NCBI GenBank assembly: GCA_902613595.1
Contig: CACMHY010000001.1
Coordinates: forward strand, 496,001 to 560,000
From: an uncultured Bacteroidota bacterium
GTDB taxonomy: Bacteria > Bacteroidota > Bacteroidia > Flavobacteriales > Flavobacteriaceae
Reading direction: 5' to 3'
Length of the DNA stretch: 64,000 nt
Part shown: positions 20,521 to 29,900 of the stretch, in pieces
How positions within the stretch are numbered: the stretch's first letter is position 1
How the letters are laid out: the number at the start of each line of letters is the position of its first letter
Made by a program: the position numbers and the translations under genes
The notes under the pieces: model-generated
The model's input: the letters and a program-made list of their open reading frames with translations, nothing else
The model's database searches: none
What the model was told of the DNA's origin: nothing

Positions 20521-20748
20521 TTATTTTTTCCTTAAAATCTTATATATTTTCCAACCTGCTAACCCAACCAAAAAATAAGGAATTGCCATCAAATACAAAA
20601 TTCCATTGTTTATCCCTTTGGCTGTAGATTGCCCTTCCTCAGATTCAAGTACAGCTCTACACATCGAACACTGACTATAGGCATCTGAGCTAAGGATAAG
20701 AAGAGAAAATATGAATATTAGAACAAAAGGTGAATTTATTTTAAGCAT
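20521..20748 (-). CDS. Small CxxC-containing membrane protein (75 aa) of the oxidase accessory cluster
   Basis: Signal/TM helix, SQCSMCRAVLESEEG, second TM helix; overlaps the DUF420-like gene. Confidence 0.6.
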   Translation of the reverse strand: MLKINSPFVLIFIFSLLILSSDAYSQCSMCRAVLESEEGQSTAKGINNGILYLMAIPYFLVGLAGWKIYKILRKK

Positions 20749-21274
20749 AATAGGGTGAAATCATTAAATATACAATCACTCCTGTAACTGCTATATACAT
20801 CCAAATTGGAAAGGTATATCTTGCAATCTTTTTATGATTTTCGAAAAATTTTGATATCGCACGTACATAAGTAACTAATACCATTGGGATAATACCTACT
20901 GAAAGTAAAATGTGGCTTATAAGAATAAAATAATATATTGATCTTAAAATTCCTTGGCCTCCATATGGTGTAGGGTCAGAAGTCATATGATATGCAACAT
21001 ACATAGCTAGAAAAATAACAGATAAAAATATTGCTATTTTCATAAGCCTTTCGTGGAGAATCATTTTTTTCTTTTTAATTGCTATATAAGCAAAAAAAAG
21101 AACCAAAGCAGTAATTGCATTAATAGTAGCATAAGTAGGTGGAAGAAAAGTAAGCGGTTTTACATTAGGAATTTTAATCATAAAAAGAATCACAACCACA
21201 ATTGGTATAGCAATTGAAAGTACCCAAACCCAAGGGATATATTTTTTGGTAATTTGTTCGCCTCTGTTATTCAT
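20741..21274 (-). CDS. DUF420-like membrane protein
   Basis: Five hydrophobic segments; KKKMILHERLMKIAIFLSVIFLAMYVAYH, ILISHILLSVGIIPMVL; next to SCO. Confidence 0.8.
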   Translation of the reverse strand: MNNRGEQITKKYIPWVWVLSIAIPIVVVILFMIKIPNVKPLTFLPPTYATINAITALVLFFAYIAIKKKKMILHERLMKIAIFLSVIFLAMYVAYHMTSDPTPYGGQGILRSIYYFILISHILLSVGIIPMVLVTYVRAISKFFENHKKIARYTFPIWMYIAVTGVIVYLMISPYYA

Positions 21275-21277
21275 TTT

Positions 21278-21973
21278 CTATTCTTTTAACAACTTTTCAA
21301 TATCTTCAATAAGTAGATCCAACTCTTGAACTTTTTCACCTTCTTGATCAACTCCCATATAATATACCATAGGATTACCAAATTTGTCGGATCGTGAGCG
21401 GATAAAACCTTTTTTATCAATCAACGCAAAATAGCCTTGATGTTCAAAACCACCCGCAACTTTTGGATTTACAGAAGCAAATATATTAAATCCTTCGTTG
21501 GCAAGAGAATATATTTTTCTCTCTTCTCCAGTAAGAAAATGCCAATTTTGTGAAAAAACATCGTAAGATTCAGCATAATTTTTTAAGACTTGTGGTGTAT
21601 CATACGAGGGATCAATTGTGAAAGATGCAATCCCAAAATTTTCTCTATTTCCAAATTTATTTTCAATTTTTTTCATGTTTTTATTCATGATAGGACAAAT
21701 GGTTGGACAGGATGTAAAAAAAAATTCAGCAACATAAACTTTATCATTAAAGTCTTCATTTGATATAATTAAGCTGTCTTGGTTAAAAAACGTGAAATCA
21801 GGGACTTTTTTAGCCTCACCATTTAAAAAAATGAATTGAAGGGGTGAGGCAGAAGTTGATCGATTATTATCTACTACTTTGTTATCAATAATTCTATTGA
21901 TGATTTTTGGGATAAATAAAATTCCAAAAGTTATGATAATTAAAAAAAGTCCAATGCTTTTAAACTTTTTCAT
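21278..21973 (-). CDS. SCO1/SenC family protein (CuA site assembly)
   Basis: FFFTSCPTICPIMNKNM CxxxC and distal His GGFEHQGYFALID. Confidence 0.92.
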   Translation of the reverse strand: MKKFKSIGLFLIIITFGILFIPKIINRIIDNKVVDNNRSTSASPLQFIFLNGEAKKVPDFTFFNQDSLIISNEDFNDKVYVAEFFFTSCPTICPIMNKNMKKIENKFGNRENFGIASFTIDPSYDTPQVLKNYAESYDVFSQNWHFLTGEERKIYSLANEGFNIFASVNPKVAGGFEHQGYFALIDKKGFIRSRSDKFGNPMVYYMGVDQEGEKVQELDLLIEDIEKLLKE

Positions 21974-22626
21974 TTATTTCTTTCTGAATTATAAATTTTA
22001 AGTGCCAAACGATATTCAGCTAGTATCACCTTTACATCATCAATCATTTTTTTATTTATTTGCGCTACAGATCGAGCATCAAAAGCATATAATGTCCCTG
22101 AGTCTTCATCATCGTTTCTTCCCCTTAGACTCAAATCTTTGTCAATAATGAATACATATGGTGTATTACCTGATTCATCTAATAAAAAAGGAGTTTTAAG
22201 TGAGCTGAAATGAGTTTTCATATTTTCCGAGGTTGTATGCAAGAAATTCCACCTCGAAATATCAGTTCCTACACCTTTTACAAGTTCATTTTTCAATTCC
22301 TGAACCTGTTTAATTTGAAAAGTGTCTACAAAAAAAACAAACTGAAAGTCATCGAATTGGTAAAACCTTTTATAAATTTTTTCATTTAAATTTAGTGCCT
22401 CGGCTTTTTTATTTTTTAAATTACCACCCCAGTAACCTAGAATTGTAATCTTATTTTTTAATTTAATTTTTTCCCCCAAATAACCTATGGGCAATTCACT
22501 TACTTTTTTTGTAAGGATTGGAAGTTTAGCAAAGTTATTCTTACCAGAAGCAAAAAATAAATAAACTAAGAGGGGAAATATGAACAGTATCCCTAAAACA
22601 ACTTTTTTATTTAAATCCTTACTCAT
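21970..22626 (-). CDS. Cysteine-free membrane-anchored protein, possibly thioredoxin/SCO-fold
   Basis: N-terminal TM; thioredoxin-like pattern (ITILGYWGGNLKNKKAEALNLNEKIY; TPYVFIIDKDLSLRGR); overlaps SCO start by 4 nt. Confidence 0.5.
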   Translation of the reverse strand: MSKDLNKKVVLGILFIFPLLVYLFFASGKNNFAKLPILTKKVSELPIGYLGEKIKLKNKITILGYWGGNLKNKKAEALNLNEKIYKRFYQFDDFQFVFFVDTFQIKQVQELKNELVKGVGTDISRWNFLHTTSENMKTHFSSLKTPFLLDESGNTPYVFIIDKDLSLRGRNDDEDSGTLYAFDARSVAQINKKMIDDVKVILAEYRLALKIYNSERNK

Positions 22627-22705
22627 ACGATTTATTAACTATAAATGAAATAGTAATAATTAATGTTAATGATATTCTATATTATAAGATTAAGATCAGC
22701 CCAGT

Positions 22706-23089
22706 TTAGAAATTCCAGGAAACAAATCCAATATCCATAACATCAAAAATATAATCTGCTTCAAGTATAAGAATAAATATAAGATATGGAATCAAAATTA
22801 CTAGCGGCAAGACTATTGAATTTTTTAAACCACTTCGTTCATCACGAATATGCATAAAGTCCCATGCTATGTAATATGCTTTTACAATTGTTAGTAAAAT
22901 AAAAATCCAATTAAGAAGTTTCATTCTCAGAAAACTTGTCATTAAAATTTCAGGCTTTAATATGCCCAATCCAACTTCAATAGTTGTAACTATAGATAGA
23001 AAAATTAGAACTCCCCAAATCTTTTGTTGATTAGATTTAAATTTTAATAGTCCTCTAAAAATTGCCAGTTTGTGTTGTCCTTCTGCCAT
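22706..23089 (-). CDS. Cytochrome c oxidase subunit IV-like protein
   Basis: Three TM segments; IVKAYYIAWDFMHIRDERSGLKNSIVLPLVILIPYLIFI; adjacent to subunit III. Confidence 0.8.
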   Translation of the reverse strand: MAEGQHKLAIFRGLLKFKSNQQKIWGVLIFLSIVTTIEVGLGILKPEILMTSFLRMKLLNWIFILLTIVKAYYIAWDFMHIRDERSGLKNSIVLPLVILIPYLIFILILEADYIFDVMDIGFVSWNF

Positions 23090-23099
23090 TATAATTATA

Positions 23100-24080
23100 T
23101 TAAACTAGATAGAAAAATGTGAATACAAAAACCCATACTAGGTCTACAAAATGCCAATATAATCCAACTTTCTCAACCATTTCGTAATGACCTCTTTTCT
23201 CATAAGTCCCCAGTATTACATTAAAAAATATTATGATATTTATAACTACTCCTGAAAATACATGAAAACCATGAAAACCAGTTATAAAGAAAAAGAAATC
23301 GGCGAATAATCTGTTACCATATTCATTGTGAATCAAATTTGCCCCTTCAACAACTCCTATTGCATCTTCTATCTTGTAAATTGCATCGTCTCTTGAAAGC
23401 AAAGTTTTTTGACCGTTTTCTGAAATCTGTTCTGTTCTTATCGTAAGATTAGGATTAGCTAAAAACCCTTTTTTAACCTCTTCTACGGTAATTTTAGGAA
23501 GTGTTTTTTCATTCTGATACCAAAGTCCAATATTTGACTTGTGTGTTTCACGTTCTGAGTCTATTCCAATTGCAAAATCTTGGATTGATACACGTTTATC
23601 ATTTTCTGAATTAACGAACTGAAGTATTTGGCCTCCTTTTGTTTCTAAAGCCCCGTATTCACCTTTTATAAAATTTTTCCATTCCCAGGCCTGGGACCCC
23701 ACAAAAATGGCTCCACCAATTATAGTCAATAACATGTAAAATGTAACTTTAGACTTATTCATGTGATGGCCAGCGTCAACAGCAAGTACCATAGTTACAG
23801 ACGAAAAGATTAAAATAAATGTCATTAAAGCAACATAGTACATTGGAGCGTCAATACCATGTAAAAACGGGAAATGTGTGAAAACCTCATCGGCAATTGG
23901 CCATGAGTTTATATTTTTAAATCTTGAAAAACCATAAGAAACTAGAAATCCAGTAAATGTCAATGCATCAGAAACAATAAAAAACCACATCATTATCTTT
24001 CCATAGCTTGCACTAAAAGGTTTAGCTCCGCCACCCCAAAGTTCTCTCTCGCTGACTTGTGTGTTTGTAGTTACTTCCAT
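23100..24080 (-). CDS. Cytochrome c oxidase subunit III, long form
   Basis: GKIMMWFFIVSDALTFTGFLVSYGF; FFFITGFHGFHVFSGVVINII; GLYWHFVDLVWVFVFTFFYLV. Confidence 0.92.
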   Translation of the reverse strand: MEVTTNTQVSERELWGGGAKPFSASYGKIMMWFFIVSDALTFTGFLVSYGFSRFKNINSWPIADEVFTHFPFLHGIDAPMYYVALMTFILIFSSVTMVLAVDAGHHMNKSKVTFYMLLTIIGGAIFVGSQAWEWKNFIKGEYGALETKGGQILQFVNSENDKRVSIQDFAIGIDSERETHKSNIGLWYQNEKTLPKITVEEVKKGFLANPNLTIRTEQISENGQKTLLSRDDAIYKIEDAIGVVEGANLIHNEYGNRLFADFFFFITGFHGFHVFSGVVINIIIFFNVILGTYEKRGHYEMVEKVGLYWHFVDLVWVFVFTFFYLV

Positions 24081-24116
24081 AATATTTAAGTCAAATCCGA
24101 TATAAATTTATAAAAT

Positions 24117-24692
24117 TTAACCGTAGAATGAAACGAATAAATATAAATATAGCCACAGAATATCGAGAAAGTGCCAGAAAGTTAAGGCCAATTCAAATCC
24201 TAATGTGTTCCCATTAAAATAAACCCCCTTAAAACTGTTTAACAAAACATATAAAACAATGATAATCCCGGCAACAAGGTGCGCAATATGTAACAAAACT
24301 AATATGTACAGGTAAGATGTAGTAATTGAACTTTCAGGTCCTGTAAAATAATATCCCTTTTCAATTATCCCATTAAAACCTTGTATTTGAAAATAAATAA
24401 ATGCCAAAGCCAGTGATAGGGTTATTATAAGTAATAAATGTGTTATTTTCAGATTTTTCATTTTGAGCATTTTAAATGCTAAATAAAATGTAACACTACT
24501 TAGAATAATTATCAGAGAACTGATAGTGAAATCAAAAGGCAAATCAATTTGTTGTATCCAGTCTGCCCTAGAGCTACTCACTACATATGCACTTGTGAGA
24601 CCAGCAAAAGTCATACTCATACTTATCATTCCAAGCCAAAGCATCATTTTTTTTGCTTTATTGGATCTTAATAATATTGAATCATTTTTCAT
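24117..24692 (-). CDS. Heme-copper oxidase subunit III, short form
   Basis: MLWLGMISMSMTFAGLTSAYVV; LLHIAHLVAGIIIVLY; LTFWHFLDILWLYLYLFVSFYG. Confidence 0.88.
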   Translation of the reverse strand: MKNDSILLRSNKAKKMMLWLGMISMSMTFAGLTSAYVVSSSRADWIQQIDLPFDFTISSLIIILSSVTFYLAFKMLKMKNLKITHLLLIITLSLALAFIYFQIQGFNGIIEKGYYFTGPESSITTSYLYILVLLHIAHLVAGIIIVLYVLLNSFKGVYFNGNTLGFELALTFWHFLDILWLYLYLFVSFYG

Positions 24693-25591
24693 TGAAAAAA
24701 TAATTTATCTAGCACATAAACAATTTGTACTCCTGTTATATAAATAATGCTTGATTTGATTAAAAGTCTTGCCGATTTATCAGTTTTTGACAACATCAAA
24801 TTTACAGCAAAATAGAAAAACATTATTCCTAATAGGAAAATAAGTACTGAGGCTACTTCAGTTAAGTAAAGCGTGCCAGTAAATCTGAAAGAGGGTATAA
24901 GTGAAATTAATATTGTCCATAGTGTATAAAAGACAACTTGGAAAGCTGTACTTTGATCTTTTGATCCAGAAGGTAACATTTTAAAACCTGCAGATTCATA
25001 CTGATCATGCATGAGCCATCCTATTGCCCAAAAATGGGGAAATTGCCAAAAAAACTGTAACATAAATAATAGCCCAGGTTCAATTCCAAATTTATTAGTT
25101 GCAGCTACCCAGCCCAGCATAAACGGTATTGCTCCTGGGAAAGCACCCACAAAAACTGACAATGGGGTTTTTTGTTTAAGGGGAGTGTATAGGCATGCAT
25201 ATAAAAATGTGGAGATGCTTGCAAAAAAAGCGGTTTTTAAGTTTATCAAATAAAGACAAACAACTCCGATCAGTGTTAATATTACTCCTATATACATTGC
25301 TGTCTTAGTTTGAATTCTGTTATCTGGAAGAGGCCTGTTTTGAGTCCTTAACATTTTCTTGTCTAAGTCTTTTTCAAATATTTGATTAAAAACATTTGAG
25401 GCTCCAACCATCGAAAAACCACCTATTATAAGTAAAACCAGGGAATAATAGTTTATTTCCTCAACAGCTAAAAAATAACCAGCAATTGAAGACAAGACTA
25501 TTGAAATTGACAGTCTTAGTTTTGTAAGCTGGGAAAAATCAATTAAGTTTTGATATCGTGTGTTTACAGAAATGGATTTGTAAAGAGGCAT
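24689..25591 (-). CDS. ctaB: Protoheme IX farnesyltransferase (heme O synthase)
   Basis: UbiA family: GASNVFNQIFEKDLDKKMLRTQNRPLPDNRI; YTPLKQKTPLSVFVGAFPGAIPFMLGW; 4-nt overlap with the next gene. Confidence 0.95.
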   Translation of the reverse strand: MPLYKSISVNTRYQNLIDFSQLTKLRLSISIVLSSIAGYFLAVEEINYYSLVLLIIGGFSMVGASNVFNQIFEKDLDKKMLRTQNRPLPDNRIQTKTAMYIGVILTLIGVVCLYLINLKTAFFASISTFLYACLYTPLKQKTPLSVFVGAFPGAIPFMLGWVAATNKFGIEPGLLFMLQFFWQFPHFWAIGWLMHDQYESAGFKMLPSGSKDQSTAFQVVFYTLWTILISLIPSFRFTGTLYLTEVASVLIFLLGIMFFYFAVNLMLSKTDKSARLLIKSSIIYITGVQIVYVLDKLFFQ

Positions 25592-25664
25592 CAGACGTCA
25601 TCATTCAACTAGCAAATATAGTGTAGAATAAGTCATCGAGCAATGATTTATCCCCAGATAAATT

Positions 25665-26366
25665 TTATTGCAGTCTAAAAGTAATAGGTATACTAAAAGG
25701 AACTCTAACAGGACGTCCCCTTTGCTTGCCTGGAGTCATCGCTGGAAGTTTTGAAATTATCCGCTCGGCTTCTTTTTCCAAGTTTTTATCTGGACCTCGC
25801 ATTCTAATATTAGTAATACTTCCATCTTTAGATATTATAAAGTTTACATATACTCGCCCTTGGATACCCATCTCTTGGGCAATTTCAGGATAGCGGAAGT
25901 TTTTCCTGATATGCTTATTCATTTTTTCTTGAAAACAGCTTCGCCTTTCTGATTTTTTAACTCTTTCACAACCTGGAAAAATTGGAACATCCTCGATAAC
26001 AGCAAAAGGTACGTCTATATCAACTTCCTCCTCCTCAACTTCTACAATTTCGACAATCTCTTCTTCGTCTGTTTCAGTAGATTCAATTACAGTCTCTTCA
26101 ACCTCCTCTTCGTCTTCAACAATTTCAATTATTTCAGGTGCTGGTGGTGGTGGTGGTGGTGGTGGTGGTGTTTTAATTTGCTCAGTAATTGGAATTTCTT
26201 CATCGTCGTCATCATCTACATTTAAAGCCTCATAATCATAAGTCTTTTTGTAAGTTTTCCACTCAATGGTTTGCCAGGTAACTAGTAAGACAAAAGATAG
26301 ACCAATTATAAAGTATAAGCTACTGTTTTTTGTTAAATCTACTTTTTCATTTTTTTTTGGCTGCAT
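25665..26366 (-). CDS. Energy transducer TonB
   Basis: N-terminal TM, PPPPPPPPPAPE linker, acidic stretch, C-terminal YPEIAQEMGIQGRVYVNFIISKDGSITNIRMRG; likely ATG at 26366 rather than track TTG 26372. Confidence 0.92.
   Translation of the reverse strand: MQPKKNEKVDLTKNSSLYFIIGLSFVLLVTWQTIEWKTYKKTYDYEALNVDDDDDEEIPITEQIKTPPPPPPPPPAPEIIEIVEDEEEVEETVIESTETDEEEIVEIVEVEEEEVDIDVPFAVIEDVPIFPGCERVKKSERRSCFQEKMNKHIRKNFRYPEIAQEMGIQGRVYVNFIISKDGSITNIRMRGPDKNLEKEAERIISKLPAMTPGKQRGRPVRVPFSIPITFRLQ
26143..26169. repeat. (GGT)9 trinucleotide microsatellite inside the tonB ORF
   Basis: Nine consecutive GGT on + strand, encoding Pro9 on the - strand. Confidence 0.95.
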
Positions 26367-26472
26367 CGTCAAACAAATTAAAAGGCTAATCTAAAAAAAA
26401 TATACAAAAAACAACCATTTCTTAATTAATAATAAGTCCTTTAGGTAAACATTATGGACAAAGTCCTAAATT

Positions 26473-26856
26473 TTATCCGTTTTTGAGTAATGTATCGTAA
26501 GATTTATGATCAAGAAGGTTTTTAGATTGATCCAAATCACTACAACGTATTTTAACCATCCAGCCGTCTCCATAGGGATCCTCATTAACTATTTCAGGTG
26601 TATCTTCCAAAAGTTCATTAATTTCAATTATTTCCCCTGTGACAGGCATAAATAAATCTGAAACTGTTTTTACTGCTTCTACAGAACCAAAAACTTCTTC
26701 TGCGTCAAGCTTAGAATTAAGTGTATCTATTTCAACATAAACTATATCTCCAAGTTCGCCTTGGGCAAAATCAGTAATTCCGACTGTAGCAATCTCACCC
26801 TCAAATTTTATCCACTCATGGTCTTTCGTGTATTTTATGTCAGCTGGAATACTCAT
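26473..26856 (-). CDS. gcvH: Glycine cleavage system H protein
   Basis: YTKDHEWIKFEGEIATVGITDFAQGELGDIVYVE; lipoyl-Lys VFGSVEAVKTVSDLFMPVTGE. Confidence 0.96.
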   Translation of the reverse strand: MSIPADIKYTKDHEWIKFEGEIATVGITDFAQGELGDIVYVEIDTLNSKLDAEEVFGSVEAVKTVSDLFMPVTGEIIEINELLEDTPEIVNEDPYGDGWMVKIRCSDLDQSKNLLDHKSYDTLLKNG

Positions 26857-26901
26857 TTTTTTTTTGACAAATTTAAAATATTTCCTTTATCAAAAATATT
26901 A

Positions 26902-29900
26902 TTAATTTCCAAAGTTATAACGAATTGTAAATCCAGATCGAATACTAGTTTGAGGAAAAGCAGTTGAAATAGCAAACTCAGAAAAATTGTGATCATAAAA
27001 AAATAAGGCTGTAAGATTTTTTGTAAGTGCATAATCAGCAGTTACTTTTATTGCCATAAGTTTTTGTCCTGCAGTCACTTGATTATTATCATATTCAAGG
27101 TTTTTAAGTAGTGTCAAATTGTTTCGATAGGAAACATCGACTTTTATATTTAAATCACCATTTAAAATTACTCTTCTCCCGCTAATATTTGTTCTAAATC
27201 TCACATCTTTCACTCTATATCCAAGCCCAACTATATATTCATCTCCAAGAGTCTCAGTGATTAGATTATTATCAAGGCTCAAGGAAATTGCACGTTCTTT
27301 TCTAAATTCTGCTAAGACTTTTATTGAATTTTTAAATTCCATATCAATCCTGGCTAAAGGATTAAATTGTTCTACTAAATTAATATTAGAATAAAGTCTC
27401 TCTGGTATATAATTTCCCAATTTATCAGTTTGAAAAGGAATGGTTGAATCATAATCAAAATTTGTCTGAAAGTTATTTAATGTATAACTAGCTCTGTAAG
27501 CATGATTAATTGAAAAACGATTAAAAATTTTTGACAACCCCTTGATATCTGAAAGGGCTGTTAATTTCAAGTTCCAATTGGGTAGAGGGGCATTTCTTAT
27601 TGGGTTTAAATTTATTTTGTAAGGATCAATTCCTGAATATGCAGCTATAAAAGAGTGAAGCAATACAGATTGCTGGTTTTTACCATATCCAAAGGGATAT
27701 CCATCTATTTCATTTTTTAATTCAGGAAGATCATTTTTTTCACTAAGACGTTCTGCTATTATAGTTCTGTATTCTCTAAAATTTTCAAATGTTTTACTCT
27801 CAAAACCATCAGAACGATTAAATGCTGTTTTAATAATAATTGTAGATATTCCAAAATTCCCAGAAATATTTGAGTTTTTCGGATAATATTGTAGATTATT
27901 TATACTAAAGTTTTCTATCTTATTTTCCGCAAAATCTCTTTCGGCATTTAGGTCTAGAATCAATCCTTTGAAAGGGACCATTTGAGCAGTTGCTAAAAAT
28001 TTATTTGATCTGAGTTGAGTGAATAGCTGATTAAAGTTTGGAAATCCTGTAAGCCATCCTTTTCTTGCTGCTTCATATCTAATATCAGCTTGACTACCTA
28101 TTGTAAATCCAATGGTGGGTTGCATACCACCAGCAAAACCTACACTTGGAAGATAACCAGGAAGAATTGTTCCATTATTTTCGTTATAATTTAGCTGAAT
28201 TCTTTTTAATGTGGCTAGTACATCAACTAGTCTGGTTAAACTTTGTCGAATCGTAAGATTTTTTTTGATCGAATCCTTACTTTTTAGTTGATTTGTCTTT
28301 TTTAAAAGTTCAGCTTTGTTTGGCCTTAATCCAAAAGCACTGTATAGTTTAGAAAAGTTTATGGCGCCAGATAATGTTTTTTTATTGTTGTTCTGAATTG
28401 TATTTACAATTCCTAACGACGATCCATCTTCACTTTTAACTTCAGCCAACGCCTCTGATCCCCTTTGCCAATTAAAGTTGCCTACATAGCTATAAGTTGC
28501 ATCTATAAAACTCAAAAATGGTAAATATTGAAAAGGAAGTTTATAATTTAATGCTAATGATTGAAAATGAGTATTTGGTTCCCCGGTGTTTAAAATATTC
28601 TTCCATAATATATTATCATTATCATTCTGAAAATTTTCAAGATTATTTCTTATTATACTACTAGTAGTAGCATTAAAGTTGAATCGTAGAGAGCGTGTGA
28701 TGTTATGGCTTAATGAATAATTATAATCAAATAAAAAGTTTCTCTGTTGCAAATTAGGTAGACTTCTTTGAAGTGAGGCATCAGTACCTTCTAAATAAAC
28801 CTGTCTAAACTTTTGATTATTCAAAATTCTATTAACGTTTGCTGAACCTTCAAGAGAATTTGGTAATAGATTAAAATTTAATTGTTGAAGCCATCTCCAA
28901 TATCTTTTCCTATTAAAAAATTTGACATTTTTAAATGGTTCTATTGTTTTTGTATTAAATGAGTGAGCATAATTAGCTCCAAGTAAAAGGTTTATCTCTT
29001 CTTGACTTTCTATCTCAAAATCACGATGCTCTAATTTGTTGTAAGCGTATGAAAAATCAAAATTCTCTGGACTATAAAATCTTTGAATACCTTGACCTGA
29101 ACTTCTTTTTCTAACACCTATTAGGCTTACACTTTTTCTATTTGTGTAATCAATTGCTTGATCACGAATGGAGTCTCTTTGTGATCTACGCTCTGATGTT
29201 TCTAAACGATCCTCGAGTTTTAAATCTTGATAGAAAGGATCATATTTGGGAGTTATAAAAGTTTCACCACTAGCAAAACTCAAAGGGATTTGAAGTCCCC
29301 ATTTTGCTGGTGCTAGCAGCCCTAAATTTAGATTTGAAATAAAATCGTATTGTAAAAGCTCTTCTCTTGTTCTTTGGTTGGGAGTCTGATCTATGCTTCC
29401 AAAACCTATTGATGAATATCGTCCATTAGCAGAAAAATTAGCAAAATCAGCTAAGTTTGCATCTAAAGCACCAATAGCTGCCCATCCTTCTTGATTGTCT
29501 ATTCCAGAAATACGTAATTCGTTAAACCAAACTTCTCCAGAAAGGTCTTCACCTAATTTTACTGATGGGTTTTTCAGCCCTATCATTAATGTTCTTATAT
29601 TACCAAGCGACGGATTACCTTTAATTGCAAGTTTATATTTTTTTTGTCCTGGAAGAGAACTTATTGGTGTAAATTCAAAAATTTCATTTAACTCCTCATC
29701 AAAATATAATGTTTCGCCTAATCCTAATTTTTGTAATGCTTTAGCTTTCAGCTTTGAAAGTAACTCTATCGATACTTCTATTGAATTTGAATCTGGTATC
29801 CATACTTCTTCAGAAGTTAAGCTATTTGAAATATTTTCGTCATAATCGGAGGGCTTTAGAGGGATCTCAATTTGATAAAAATTATCTTGATAATCTGTCC

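Noticed and set aside
26143-26169. (GGT)9 considered as a phase-variation switch
   Set aside because: Triplet unit changes cannot shift the frame, so on/off switching is not expected; kept only as a length-variation observation.
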